DNA of 64,000 bases, from the NCBI RefSeq assembly GCF_003130705.1, contig NZ_CP021354.1:496001-560000 (forward strand), read 5' to 3'. This document shows, piece by piece, positions 26,983 to 35,549 of the stretch (its first letter is position 1; each line of letters begins with the position of its first letter). This DNA comes from Rhodococcus oxybenzonivorans. GTDB taxonomy: Bacteria; Actinomycetota; Actinomycetes; Mycobacteriales; Mycobacteriaceae. Position numbers and translations under genes: made by a program. Below the pieces are notes generated by a model. The model ran no database searches. It was given only the letters and a program-made list of their open reading frames with translations, and had not been told where the DNA came from.

Positions 26983-27708
26983 ATGTCGGGAATCTTCAGG
27001 GACACCGCGGTCCTGCAGACGGTCGGCGGCGCACCGGCCGATCCGCAGGCGCGGGTTCCGCTCACCGTGGCAGAGCCGGACGGCCCCGCACGTGGCGCGA
27101 TTGTGGTGCTGCACGAGTCGCGTGTGTTCAGCGAGCCGCTCCTCGACTTGATGCGCTCACTGGCCGAGGAAGGGTGGGTGGCGGCGGCCCCGCACCTCTT
27201 CCACGGTCGTCCCGCGCACAGCGCAACCGAGGTCTTCGGCGAGTCGCTGTTCGCCGACTTCGACGCCACCGTGCACTGGCTGACGAGCCGCGGAGTCCTC
27301 TCCGATTGTGTCGGGGTTCTCGGTTTCGACGACGCCGGTACTGCCGCGCTGCTCGTCGCCACCAACCGGCCGATCGGAGCCGCTGTCAGTGTCTCCGCCC
27401 GCGGCATCGTCGAGCCGTTGTCGGACGATGCCCCCGCCCTGATCGACGCGGCGCCGTTGCTGCAGGCTCCGTGGCTCGGTTTGTACGGCGAGGACGATCC
27501 GTCCACCCCGCCGGAGCACGTCGAGCAGCTGCGGGACGCGACGGGAAAGGCATCGGTTGCGGCCCTCGTCGTCAGCTACGCCGGACTGGCGCACCGGGCG
27601 GACGAACCACCCCAGGTGCCCGACGGGCAGGACGACGCCCCCGGCGTCGAGAACATCGTCGACGCTCAACGCAGAATCTTCGACTGGTTCGACAGCAACC
27701 TGAGATAG
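26983..27708 (+). CDS. Dienelactone-hydrolase-fold protein lacking the usual nucleophile
   Basis: 241 residues from the ATG at 26983. The DLH pattern runs ARGAIVVLHESRVFSEPLLDLMRSLAEEGWVAAAPHLFHG, then VLGFDDAGTAALL where a G-x-C-x-G-G nucleophile elbow is expected, LGLYGEDDPSTPPEHVEQL, and SYAGLAHRADEPP with the likely catalytic His. The residue at the elbow is Asp, not Cys or Ser. Either hydrolysis proceeds with an Asp nucleophile as in haloalkane-type enzymes or the protein is non-catalytic. It is divergent from pat. Confidence 0.8.
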   Translation: MSGIFRDTAVLQTVGGAPADPQARVPLTVAEPDGPARGAIVVLHESRVFSEPLLDLMRSLAEEGWVAAAPHLFHGRPAHSATEVFGESLFADFDATVHWLTSRGVLSDCVGVLGFDDAGTAALLVATNRPIGAAVSVSARGIVEPLSDDAPALIDAAPLLQAPWLGLYGEDDPSTPPEHVEQLRDATGKASVAALVVSYAGLAHRADEPPQVPDGQDDAPGVENIVDAQRRIFDWFDSNLR

Positions 27709-27801
27709 CCCGCTCGCCGCTCTGACCAGCCGTTTTGTCTTGTCGTGGAAAGGTGTGTAATCTTTCGCTCCGGCGGTCCGAAGGGATCGGAACCACCCCA
27801 G

Positions 27802-27893
27802 GGAGGCGTGCCAGAGCGGCCGAATGGGACTCACTGCTAATGAGTTGTCCCTTTTACGAGGGACCGGAGGTTCAAATCCTCTCGCCTCCGCCA
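27802..27893 (+). tRNA. tRNA-Ser (anticodon GCT)
   Basis: GGAGGCG (27802-27808) pairs with CGCCTCC (27883-27889); the discriminator is G and CCA is encoded (27891-27893). Anticodon loop CTGCTAA gives GCT, reading AGC/AGU serine codons. The long variable arm (TTGTCCC..GGGACCG) marks a class II tRNA. Confidence 0.95.
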
Positions 27894-27933
27894 CGCCGGT
27901 GCTAGTTGCCGGTACAGCTATAACTGAAGACTT

Positions 27934-28006
27934 GCGCCCGTAGCTCAACGGATAGAGCACTTGACTACGGATCAAGAGGTTAGGGGTTCGAATCCCTTCG
28001 GGCGCA
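27934..28006 (+). tRNA. tRNA-Arg (anticodon ACG)
   Basis: GCGCCCG (27934-27940) pairs with CGGGCGC (27999-28005); A is the discriminator and no CCA is encoded. The anticodon loop TTACGGA-type segment reads CTACGGA with anticodon ACG. A34 of this tRNA is the substrate of the adenosine deaminase encoded by tadA at 40980. Confidence 0.95.
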
Positions 28007-28010
28007 CAAC

Positions 28011-28045
28011 AGAAACCCCCTCACCATAGTGGTGAGGGGGTTTCT
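28011..28045. terminator. Bidirectional intrinsic terminator after tRNA-Arg
   Basis: A perfect 16-bp stem (28011-28026 with 28030-28045) around a three-base loop, with A-rich and T-rich ends on both sides. It can stop the tRNA transcript and the oppositely oriented SnoaL-like gene. Confidence 0.85.
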
Positions 28046-28073
28046 CGTGTCTGCGGTCGCACTCGAGGCGGCG

Positions 28074-28433
28074 TCAGGCGGTCGGCGGCACGAACTCCGG
28101 CTGGTCGAGCAGGCGAAGCCACGACCCGTCGGGCTGGCGACGCACCACTTGGGCGCGCGCCCCCGAACCGTCCTTGGGCAGGGTGGCGGTGAGAGCGATG
28201 TCCTCGCTGATCAGGGTGGGTAGGGGAGTTTCCGGCTCGAAGTGCGGCGCATGGGCGAGGACGGATTCCCACAACTGCCGGATCGCCTCGCGGCCGACGG
28301 TCCGACTTCCGGGCGGATAGGCCATAACGGCGTTCTCTTCGTACAGTGCCGCGACTCCGACTGCGTCGCCGGCGTTGCTCCGCTCGACGAACAGGCGGGT
28401 CAGGTCCTCGGGTTTCATGGCCTTCTCGTACAC
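28074..28433 (-). CDS. SnoaL-like (NTF2-fold) protein
   Basis: 119 residues from a GTG at 28433 that has GAGAGGA five bases upstream; an ATG at 28418 is the alternative. The NTF2 pattern is LTRLFVERSNAGDAVGVAALYEENAVMAYPPGSRTVGREAIRQLWESV, then LISEDIALTATLPKDGSGARAQVV and the final beta sheet SWLRLLDQPEF. These proteins bind or transform small hydrophobic molecules, and no catalytic residue can be assigned. Divergent from the LysR gene at 28534, so probably controlled by it. Confidence 0.8.
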   Translation of the reverse strand: MYEKAMKPEDLTRLFVERSNAGDAVGVAALYEENAVMAYPPGSRTVGREAIRQLWESVLAHAPHFEPETPLPTLISEDIALTATLPKDGSGARAQVVRRQPDGSWLRLLDQPEFVPPTA

Positions 28434-28516
28434 AGCAGTCCTCTCGTTCGGATCGTTCGAAGTAATCCCAGCGTCGTGTCCGGAGAAGCGGAAGTCCAAC
28501 AGATAGTTCTGCTTAC

Positions 28517-28524
28517 TTCTAGAA
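28517..28524. promoter_or_regulatory. Short palindrome at the LysR start
   Basis: TTCTAGAA is a perfect eight-base palindrome nine bases upstream of the lysR ATG, in the 100-base gap shared with the divergent SnoaL gene. It could be part of a LysR-type site; the full T-N11-A element is not clear. Confidence 0.3.
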
Positions 28525-28533
28525 TCAGAGGTT

Positions 28534-29439
28534 ATGGAACTGCGTCAGCTCGAGTACTTCGTCGCCGTGGCAGAAGAGGCCAATTTCACGCGGGCCGCGT
28601 TGCGTGTGCATATCAGTCAGCCGGGTATCAGCGCGCAGATTCGCCAACTCGAGCACGACCTCGGGACCACGCTCATCGACCGCTCGACTCGGACGGCCAC
28701 GTTGACGGCGGCGGGAGAGGCCGCGCTCGTTCATGCCAGAGAGGCGCTGGCCGCCGCCGCTGCGGTGCGCAACGCCGTCGACGCCGTGAACCAGCTGGTT
28801 CGTGGACGCCTGGTGGTCGGCATGGTCACCGCGTGTACCGTCACCGGTCTGTTCGATGCGTTGGCGACGTTCCACGACGCGCACCCCGGCGTCGAGATCA
28901 CCCTTCTCGAAGAGAGCTCGGATCAGCTGGTCGATCGAGTCCGTGGCGGCGACATAGACCTGGCACTCGTCGGCACGGCCACCGCACCGCCCGACGGGCT
29001 CGAGGCCTTTCCGATCATTCGCGAACGGTTGGTGGCGGCCGTGCCGCCGAATCACCCACTCGCGGGTCGAACCGGCGTGGCACTGACCGAACTCTGCGAC
29101 CATGCGATCGTATGTATGCCCGCCGGAACAGGAATCCGGACCGTCTTCGACCAGGCGTGTGCCGCGTCGGATATCCGGCCCGATATCGCGTTGCAGGCCA
29201 GCGCCCCGGACACGGTCGCGGATCTTGCGCTCCGCGGACTCGGGGTCGCGATCCTCAGCGAATCGATGGCCGCCGCCTTCGATGGGCTGACGGCGCTCGT
29301 CCTCGACGACGTCGAGATCCCGGCGGTGCTGGCACTGGTGTGGAAAAGCGCTGCGAGTCCTGCAGTTCGCGAACTGGTCAGGCACACCCGACGTGCGTTC
29401 GCTGAGGCAGAAGCGCCGCAGATTCCCGCGCCGCGGTAG
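28534..29439 (+). CDS. LysR-family transcriptional regulator
   Basis: 301 residues, standard length. The helix-turn-helix is textbook: MELRQLEYFVAVAEEANFTRAALRVHISQPGISAQIRQLEHDLG, then TLIDRSTRTATLTAAGEAALVHAREAL. The effector domain starts at about residue 92 with LVVGMVTACTVTGLFDAL. An effector binds in the cleft and alters promoter bending. The divergent SnoaL-like gene is the likely target. Confidence 0.92.
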   Translation: MELRQLEYFVAVAEEANFTRAALRVHISQPGISAQIRQLEHDLGTTLIDRSTRTATLTAAGEAALVHAREALAAAAAVRNAVDAVNQLVRGRLVVGMVTACTVTGLFDALATFHDAHPGVEITLLEESSDQLVDRVRGGDIDLALVGTATAPPDGLEAFPIIRERLVAAVPPNHPLAGRTGVALTELCDHAIVCMPAGTGIRTVFDQACAASDIRPDIALQASAPDTVADLALRGLGVAILSESMAAAFDGLTALVLDDVEIPAVLALVWKSAASPAVRELVRHTRRAFAEAEAPQIPAPR

Positions 29440-29448
29440 CGGCCGGGC

Positions 29449-29781
29449 TCACGAGCCCAGAAGCTTCGCCTTCGCTGCGGCGAACTCTTCGTCGGTGAGA
29501 ACGCCGGCATCCTTCAAGCGCGCGAGTTCCTGAATACGCGACACGAGGTCGTCGCCGCCCGCGGAGGTGGGGGCCGGTGGCGGTGCCTGCGCCGCCTGCT
29601 GTTCGGCGTACGCCTGCTGGGCAGCCTGGTCGGCGCGAGCCTGTTGCTCCGCATCCTTGTTGGCTGCGCGGCGGTTCATCGCGTTGGACGTCGCCTGTGC
29701 AGTGCCGGTGATCACCGCGGTCCTGGCCACCACACCGAGCAGGCCGGGCCGTCCCACACGACGTGGACCTCGAAACACCAT
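29449..29781 (-). CDS. SHOCT-domain protein
   Basis: 110 residues. A hydrophobic Gly-rich N-terminus (RRVGRPGLLGVVARTAVITGTAQATSNAMNRR) is followed by an Ala/Gln-rich helical linker and a Pro-rich spacer, and the C-terminus is a SHOCT motif (VSRIQELARLKDAGVLTDEEFAAAKAKLLGS). SHOCT is a short interaction or oligomerisation domain. The neighbour on the same strand is a DUF6325 protein, a pair seen often in actinobacteria; the pair probably acts together. Confidence 0.85.
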   Translation of the reverse strand: MVFRGPRRVGRPGLLGVVARTAVITGTAQATSNAMNRRAANKDAEQQARADQAAQQAYAEQQAAQAPPPAPTSAGGDDLVSRIQELARLKDAGVLTDEEFAAAKAKLLGS

Positions 29782-29805
29782 GTGCGTACTCCGTTCTCTG
29801 AGATG

Positions 29806-30234
29806 TCAGGTCGCCGCGGCGATCGCGGCCTCGACCACGTCGCGGGGAATGTGCAGATGGAGTGCCACCTCGCCGCCGGCTTCACGGGAAGCGGCGGCCA
29901 GCTTGCGCGCCCACGTCTGCTCGTACACCAAGGCAACCGCCGACGTGCCCGGTTCGAGTGATTCGCGGACCACATCGAGGTCTTCGTCGCTGATGAGCTC
30001 CTTGGCTTCGATGGACAATGCGGCGAGACCGACATTGTCGAGCTCTTCGTCAACCTCCACCTGTCGCAGCGTCCCGTCCTCCGACTTGGCGAGGAAGACG
30101 AGGTCGAGGATGGTGACGGTGCCCCGCTCGACGAGCTCTCGGAACGACTCGATCACCGCGGGGTCGGCTCGATCCCCAGGGAATGTCAGGAACAGGAACG
30201 CGACCGGTCCGACGTCAGCAGCTGTATTCGTCAT
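29806..30234 (-). CDS. DUF6325-family protein
   Basis: 142 residues from the ATG at 30234 with GGGAGAG upstream. The sequence matches the family layout: VGPVAFLFLTFPGDRADPAVIESFRELVERGTVTILDLVFLAKSEDG, then an acidic helical middle (LSIEAKELISDEDLDVVRESLEPG) and TSAVALVYEQTWARKLAAASREAGG. The function is unknown; proteins of this kind are usually stress-induced and next to SHOCT genes. It is followed by SHOCT after 24 bases, suggesting one transcript. Confidence 0.8.
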   Translation of the reverse strand: MTNTAADVGPVAFLFLTFPGDRADPAVIESFRELVERGTVTILDLVFLAKSEDGTLRQVEVDEELDNVGLAALSIEAKELISDEDLDVVRESLEPGTSAVALVYEQTWARKLAAASREAGGEVALHLHIPRDVVEAAIAAAT

Positions 30235-30351
30235 GTCTCTCCCTGTGCCGGGGATGTTCTGATAACGATGATCGCGACAGGCGGCAGGGTGCGCATCATC
30301 CACGACGGGTGATGTCGGCAGGCCCGGCCTCTGCGAGGCTCGTCGATAGCG

Positions 30352-30624
30352 TTGTCGGATGAAATGCCGGAAGAGACGGGGTGGTGCATGCCTTCACTCG
30401 GTGCCTCAGCGTTCGTGGCGCTGATCATCGCAGTGCGGTCAGTGCCAGTGTTCGTCGCGGGAAGATTCGACCACGGGGCCGCCCGCAACGAACCACCGTT
30501 CACCGTCCGTGAACGCACTCGGCTGGCGCTGTACGCCGGCACCGGACTGCCCGGGACCGGGCCGGTCGGGCCCGCCGAGGCGACCGACCGTGCAACGACG
30601 AGTGATGACAAACCGAGGAGCTGA
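30352..30624 (+). CDS. Small protein, possible fragment of a cation/proton antiporter
   Basis: 90 residues from an ATG or GTG near 30352. A single hydrophobic stretch (ASAFVALIIAVRSVPVFVAGRF) is followed by RERTRLALYAGTGLPGTG. The hydrophobic segment and the ALYAGTGLP turn are similar to the cytoplasmic loop and next helix of Na+/H+ antiporters, but the rest is missing and the tail is low complexity. It may be a decayed fragment. The stop lies three bases before the MFS start and its last codons hold the MFS ribosome-binding site, so it could also be a leader peptide. Confidence 0.4.
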   Translation: MSDEMPEETGWCMPSLGASAFVALIIAVRSVPVFVAGRFDHGAARNEPPFTVRERTRLALYAGTGLPGTGPVGPAEATDRATTSDDKPRS

Positions 30625-30627
30625 CCG

Positions 30628-32196
30628 GTGACCAGAACCGCATCGACACAGGCGCCGGCCCGGGCAACGCTTATCCTGGCGACACTGATACTCGTTGCCG
30701 CCGTAGCGAACTTGAATCTCTCGGTGGCCAATGTCGCGTTGCCCGACATCGGTCGCGCCTTCGATGCGAGTCAGACCCAGCTGAACCTGGTCGCGGTGGC
30801 GTACTCCTTGGGTCTGGCGGCCTCGGTGCTCTATCTCGGTGCGCTCGGCGACCGGTACGGGCGCAAGCAGATGCTGGTGCTGGGAATGGCGCTGTCATTG
30901 CCGGCGTCGGCGATTGCCGGGTTCGCGGGCAGTGTCGAAATACTGTTTCTCGCACGCGTTCTCGGAGGGATCTCCGCGGGTCTCGCCTTCCCCACCACGC
31001 TGGCCATCATCACCGCCCTGTGGTCGGGTCCACCGCGCACCAAGGCCATTGCACTGTGGTCGGCTCTCGGCGGGGCGATCTCGTCGCTCGGCCCGATCGT
31101 GTCGGGTGCGCTCCTCGAGCACTTTCACTGGGGCTCGGTGTTTTTCGTGACGCTTCCCCTCGCCGGCCTCGCTCTCGTCTGCGCCGCCGTCTGGGTGCCC
31201 GCCCACGTCAACGAGACCACCGACCCGGTCGACAACCTCGGCGGTGTCATTTCAGTGGTCTTCATCGCAGCGCTCATCCTCGCGATCAACTTCGCGCCGG
31301 TCGACGGCGCCGGGGCGACGGCCATCGGGCTGGGCGTGATCGCCTTGGCGGCCGGTGCGGCGTTCTTCCTGCAGCAGCGTCGCGCGGCGCACCCGTTGTT
31401 CGACCTCCACGTGGCGGCGAGGCCCACATTCTGGGTCGCCGCCGTGGGCGGGGTGATCGTGTTCGGTGCGCTGATGGGGGCCATGTTCATCGGACAGCAG
31501 TTTCTGCAGAATGTCCTCGGGTACTCCACGCTGGCTGCGGGATCTGCGATCATTCCGGCCGCTGTCGCGATGGTGATCGTCGCGCCCCGTTCGGCGAAAC
31601 TCGTCGAATCGCGTGGTGCGCGCTTCACCCTCCTGCTCGGATACCTGTTCGTGGTCCTCGGGTTACTTGTCGCGTTGTTGTTGTGGAACGAGAACGCCCA
31701 TTACCTCGAGGTGGGGGTGGCGTACGCGTTCGTCGGAATCGGTGTCGGGTTCGCGGGCACGCCGGCGTCGCGTTCGCTCACCGGATCGGTGCCGGTGTCG
31801 CGGGCGGGGATGGCGTCCGGCACCTCCGACCTTCAGCGTGACCTCGGCGGTGCGATCATGCAGTCGATTCTCGGCGCGGTACTCACCGCCGGGTACGCCA
31901 AGTCGCTGTCGTCGGCGATCGCGGCGTCACCTGATGCGAGTCAGGTGACGCCCGAAACGCAAGCGGCGCTGACGAAGTCGTATTCCAGTGCAGAAGTGCT
32001 GGCCGAACGGTATCCGCAATACGCGGACCAGATCATCGCTGCCGCCCGCAACGCCTTTCTCGACGGGGACACCAAGGCGTACCTCGCCGCAATCCTGGTG
32101 GTGGGCGCGGGCGCTGTGGTGGTGTTCTTCTTCTATCCGCACCGGGAGGAGGAGAAGCGATTGATGGCGGAGTACGCGGAACAGCGCGGCACGTAG
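30628..32196 (+). CDS. MFS drug exporter, DHA2/EmrB-QacA type
   Basis: 522 residues from a GTG at 30628 with GAGGAGC upstream. About 14 membrane helices. The first helix ends NLNLSVANVALPDIGRAF; motif A is LGALGDRYGRKQML; motif C-like segments appear in LEHFHWGSVFFVTLPLAGLALVCAAVWVPA. It would export drugs, dyes or a metabolite with protons. The C-terminal 40 residues after the last helix are charged. No TetR regulator is adjacent. An intergenic hairpin of repeat family A follows. Confidence 0.9.
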   Translation: MTRTASTQAPARATLILATLILVAAVANLNLSVANVALPDIGRAFDASQTQLNLVAVAYSLGLAASVLYLGALGDRYGRKQMLVLGMALSLPASAIAGFAGSVEILFLARVLGGISAGLAFPTTLAIITALWSGPPRTKAIALWSALGGAISSLGPIVSGALLEHFHWGSVFFVTLPLAGLALVCAAVWVPAHVNETTDPVDNLGGVISVVFIAALILAINFAPVDGAGATAIGLGVIALAAGAAFFLQQRRAAHPLFDLHVAARPTFWVAAVGGVIVFGALMGAMFIGQQFLQNVLGYSTLAAGSAIIPAAVAMVIVAPRSAKLVESRGARFTLLLGYLFVVLGLLVALLLWNENAHYLEVGVAYAFVGIGVGFAGTPASRSLTGSVPVSRAGMASGTSDLQRDLGGAIMQSILGAVLTAGYAKSLSSAIAASPDASQVTPETQAALTKSYSSAEVLAERYPQYADQIIAAARNAFLDGDTKAYLAAILVVGAGAVVVFFFYPHREEEKRLMAEYAEQRGT

Positions 32197-32201
32197 GACG
32201 C

Positions 32202-32240
32202 ATGTACCTTTCGGCGCGGTGGAAGCGTCGAAAGGTACAT
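32202..32240. repeat. Dispersed hairpin repeat, family A, copy 1
   Basis: Twelve-base perfect arms (32202-32213 and 32229-32240) close over a 15-base loop. The right part GAAGCGWCGAAAGGTAC is shared with a second copy at 60167-60217. It lies five bases after the MFS stop and could serve as a terminator. Confidence 0.8.
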
Positions 32241-32301
32241 TCGCCCGGTGTCAGCGGGGTAAATTCCCGACAATCGGCACATCGACGAGGGGACCAGCAC
32301 G

Positions 32302-33609
32302 ATGACAGCTCGGGTCGTGACCAAGGCGAATCGTAAGCGAGGGCTGGTCGCGGCCGCGGCCGTGCTGCTGGTCGCCACGGCAGCGTGCTCGGACGACTCC
32401 TCCACCGGATCGACCACGTCGGTGACGCAGACGACGCAGGCGGGCACGTCGGCGGCCGGGGATGGCACGCAGATCGATTCCGTTGTCGCGCAGCGTCTCG
32501 ACGAGGCCATCGAGAATACGATGGCGAGGGCCTCGATACCCGGGGTGATGGTCGGAGTATGGGGCGCCGACGGCAACTACGTGAAAGCGTTCGGTGTTGC
32601 CGACAAGTCATCGGGAGCCCCGATGGAAACCGACTTCTACAGCAGGATTGGCAGTGTGACAAAGACTTTCACTGTCACCGGCGTACTGCAGTTGGTCGAC
32701 GAGGGAAAGGTCGGCCTCGACGACCCCATCGGGAAGTACATCGACGGTGTTCCCCTGGGGGATCAAATCACGATCCGCCAGCTGGCGCGGATGCAGAGCG
32801 GATTGGCGAATTACTCGGCCAGCGAGGACTTCCAGAAGGCCCTGATCGCCGACCCGAAAGCGAACTTCACGCCCCAGCAGCTGCTCGACTACGCATACGC
32901 ACAGCCCGCGACCTTCCCGCCGGGGCAGGGATTCGAGTACTCCAACACCAACACGACGCTGCTGGGACTGGTCGTCGAAAAGGTCAGTGGAATGTCGCTT
33001 GCCGACTATGTGACGCAGAAGATCATCGACCCGCTCGAGATGGCCGACACGAGCTTCCCGAACTCGAACGCCATCCCCGAACCGCATCCGCAGGGCTACA
33101 CCGAGCAAACGGCGGACGGCAAGGAAACAACGGCCACCGACTGGAACCCGTCCTGGGGGTGGGCCGCGGGTGCCATGATCTCCACCCTCGAGGACCTGCA
33201 CATCTGGGCCCCCGCGTTGGCCACGGGAACGCTGCTGCAACCGGCGACCCAGGAGCAGCGACTGCAGACGGTGACCGCGCCGGGTCTGTCGACCGATGTC
33301 GGGTACGGCCTGGGCATCTTCGACATCGCCGGCTGGATCGGGCACAACGGCAGCATCCCCGGCTATCAGACGGTCAGCGTGTATCTGCCGGAGAAGGAAA
33401 TGACGCTCGCGATCATGATCAACACCGACGTCCCCTACGAGGGCAGCGAGCCGAGTACAGCGCTGGCTACTGCCATTACGGAGATCATCTCACCCGATCA
33501 CGTCTACCGGTTGCGCGCCGACGTGCAGGATCCCAGTGCCACGTCTACGCCCTCGACTACGCCGGGGACGCCGCAGCCGTCGACGTCCGCCCCGGCTCCC
33601 ACCAGCTGA
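32302..33609 (+). CDS. Beta-lactamase-family serine hydrolase, lipoprotein
   Basis: 435 residues. The N-terminus is a lipoprotein signal (GLVAAAAVLLVATAACSDD, Cys29). The penicillin-binding fold has SVTK (Ser118-x-x-Lys121), YSNTNT (Tyr-x-Asn) and HNGSIPGY (His-x-Gly), all three motifs of class C beta-lactamase and DD-peptidase relatives. The last 40 residues are Thr/Ser/Pro-rich. Likely a D-alanyl-D-alanine carboxypeptidase or esterase at the outer face of the membrane; substrate not known. Confidence 0.88.
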   Translation: MTARVVTKANRKRGLVAAAAVLLVATAACSDDSSTGSTTSVTQTTQAGTSAAGDGTQIDSVVAQRLDEAIENTMARASIPGVMVGVWGADGNYVKAFGVADKSSGAPMETDFYSRIGSVTKTFTVTGVLQLVDEGKVGLDDPIGKYIDGVPLGDQITIRQLARMQSGLANYSASEDFQKALIADPKANFTPQQLLDYAYAQPATFPPGQGFEYSNTNTTLLGLVVEKVSGMSLADYVTQKIIDPLEMADTSFPNSNAIPEPHPQGYTEQTADGKETTATDWNPSWGWAAGAMISTLEDLHIWAPALATGTLLQPATQEQRLQTVTAPGLSTDVGYGLGIFDIAGWIGHNGSIPGYQTVSVYLPEKEMTLAIMINTDVPYEGSEPSTALATAITEIISPDHVYRLRADVQDPSATSTPSTTPGTPQPSTSAPAPTS

Positions 33610-33668
33610 TCGCAACCACGACACCGAGATCCCCGGACCCGTCGTCCGCCGGCGCGTACGGTGGTGCC

Positions 33669-34475
33669 GTGACGATTCTGGTGACCGGGGCTACCGGGAA
33701 CATCGGCAGGATGCTCGTCGATCATCTCCTCGCGCGGGGTGCGACCGATGTCCGGGCACTGACCAACCATCCAGAGAAGGCGCACCTGCCCGAGGGAGTC
33801 GAGGTCGCGCACGGCTATCTCCGTAGGCTCGACACCCTTCCCGCCGCATTCGACGGCGTCGAGTCCGTGTATCTGGCGCCGACACCAGACACGGTCGAGG
33901 ATGTGCTCGCCGTGGCGACGCGTGCCGGAGTCCGACACGTCGTCGACCTGTCCGGTCCGCACGACGGACATTGGGGTGACGTGGCGCGGGCGGTCGAGGC
34001 GTCCGGCATACCGTGGACCCACCTGTGGCCCGGCGAATTCATGGAAAACGCAGGAATACTCGCGCCGCAGATCAAGGACACCGGGGTGGTTCGCGAGCCG
34101 TTCCCGACGGCGGGCAATGCCCCCATCGCCATGGACGACATTGCCGAGGTGGCGGCGGTGACGCTGCTCGAGGACGGACACATCGGCAAGTCGTACGAGC
34201 TGACGGGTCCGGAGACGTTACTTCGCGCGGAGCTGGTTCGCCGGCTGGGTGCGGCCCTCGGCCGCAACATCGAGTACCGGCAGGTCTCGTTCGAGGAGGC
34301 GGTCGAAGTCCTCACCCCCGCGATGGGCGAGTACGCGCGGTGGTATCTCGAAGGCATGGCGACCCTCGTCGACCATCCCCAGCAGTCCAATTCTGTATTC
34401 GAGGACATCGTCGGCCGAGCGGCCACCACCTTCACCCGGTGGGCGGCGGAGCACGTCCACGAGTTCGGCGGATAA
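33669..34475 (+). CDS. NmrA-like NAD(P)-binding protein
   Basis: 268 residues from a GTG at 33669. Rossmann start TILVTGATGNIGRMLVDHLL, then TDVRALTNHPEKAHLPEGVEVAHGYLRRLDTL and GVRHVVDLSGPH, ending in a helical region (TPAMGEYARWYLEGMATLV). The Tyr-xxx-Lys pair of active short-chain dehydrogenases is not seen, as usual in NmrA-type proteins that sense NADP(H) or reduce small quinones (QOR2-like). Stands 59 bases after the serine hydrolase on the same strand. Confidence 0.85.
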   Translation: MTILVTGATGNIGRMLVDHLLARGATDVRALTNHPEKAHLPEGVEVAHGYLRRLDTLPAAFDGVESVYLAPTPDTVEDVLAVATRAGVRHVVDLSGPHDGHWGDVARAVEASGIPWTHLWPGEFMENAGILAPQIKDTGVVREPFPTAGNAPIAMDDIAEVAAVTLLEDGHIGKSYELTGPETLLRAELVRRLGAALGRNIEYRQVSFEEAVEVLTPAMGEYARWYLEGMATLVDHPQQSNSVFEDIVGRAATTFTRWAAEHVHEFGG

Positions 34476-34511
34476 GTATCTGGGATCCCGATCGGTTGTC
34501 CCGTCACCGGA

Positions 34512-34769
34512 TCAGCGTGAGGGGGTAAGAGTCACAACGGATATGGGGCGCATCGTCTTTTTCTGGCAGTCGCTGTAGCGGCGTTCATGGTGGCCCACAT
34601 GCGGTCGTAGTCGGGATCGCCGGGCAGATAGTCGGCACCGGCCATAGGTCAATGCAGACGTTCGGGGCGCACCCGACTTGCAACCCACCGTGTGCAACAA
34701 CAGAGTCGGCACACCGAAACAGCAGACGATGGCCGAGCCATCCGCCGCATTGACGAACAGATCGGCCAT
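34512..34769 (-). pseudogene. Decayed deazaflavin (F420)-dependent nitroreductase gene
   Basis: From 34769 the minus strand reads MADLFVNAADGSAIVCCF then GVPTLLLHTVGCKSGAPRTS and ALTY, the core of a Ddn-type nitroreductase. Within 34640 or so the frame shifts: the other frame continues GADYLPGDPDYDRMWATMNAAT, and the original frame resumes as QKKTMRPISVVTLTPSR to the stop at 34512. The middle of the gene is lost and the N-terminus is short. This stretch of 351 bases between NmrA-like and methyltransferase genes therefore holds a broken gene. Confidence 0.7.
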
Positions 34770-34826
34770 CGTTCCTCGTTCCGGGGCAAGGGAGCTACAT
34801 ATTGCCCCGCAGTAGAGGGACGGCGG

Positions 34827-35483
34827 TCAGTGACGCCGGACGGCGTGCAGGACCGCGTCCTTGATGGTGACGAGGTTTCCGTCCGGGTCGGTGATCTCGC
34901 GCGCCGGGGCCGCGCACACGAGAATTTCCCAGTTCTCGGGGTCCAGCACGGCGGCCACCTGTTCGGCGGTGAACATGATGTCCGGCACATCGGGCCTGCC
35001 CACCGAGGCGTGCATATCGGTGGGGTGATGACCCACGATCAGCAGGTGCCCGCCTGGCCGCACGGCCGCGGCCAGGCGACGGTGCAGCTCGCCGCGGGCC
35101 GGCTCCGGCAGTTGCATGAATTGCGCGGACACCAGATCGAACTGTCCGGCGGGCGGCTCCCACGATCGAATGTCGACCTGCTGCCACGTGGTGTGGTCCG
35201 CGATCGCAGCGCCGGCCTCTGCTGCCTGTGCGGCGGCGCGCTCGAGCGCCACGGTCGATACGTCGACTCCCGTGGCGTCCCAGCCGTTCGAGGCCAGCCA
35301 GATGACGTCCGCCCCCTCGCCGCACCCGACGTCCAGAGCGCGGCCCGGGGTCAGCGTCGCTGTCTGTTCCACCAGGCGCTGGTTGGGGTTCCCGCTCCAC
35401 ACCGCGCCGGTCGAGCTGTACCGCTCGTCCCAGAACTCTTGGCTGTAGAAATCGCTGGGGTCGTGCTCATGTACGTGCGTCAT
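34827..35483 (-). CDS. Class I SAM-dependent methyltransferase
   Basis: 218 residues. N-terminal FYSQEFWDERYSSTGAVWSGNPNQRLVE, then motif I ALDVGCGEGADVIWLASNG, motif post-I VTGVDVS-type (TGVDVSTVALERAAAQAA), and LLIVGHHPTDM near motif III. The family (Methyltransf_25/TehB-like) includes tellurite-resistance and small-molecule methyltransferases. The substrate is not clear. The nitroreductase pseudogene lies directly downstream. Confidence 0.85.
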   Translation of the reverse strand: MTHVHEHDPSDFYSQEFWDERYSSTGAVWSGNPNQRLVEQTATLTPGRALDVGCGEGADVIWLASNGWDATGVDVSTVALERAAAQAAEAGAAIADHTTWQQVDIRSWEPPAGQFDLVSAQFMQLPEPARGELHRRLAAAVRPGGHLLIVGHHPTDMHASVGRPDVPDIMFTAEQVAAVLDPENWEILVCAAPAREITDPDGNLVTIKDAVLHAVRRH

Positions 35484-35549
35484 GGCTCCACTGTGCGGGC
35501 ACCCGGCGCTAGATGAAAGTTATGTTGCCGAACCGGCAAGGCGCGGCGA

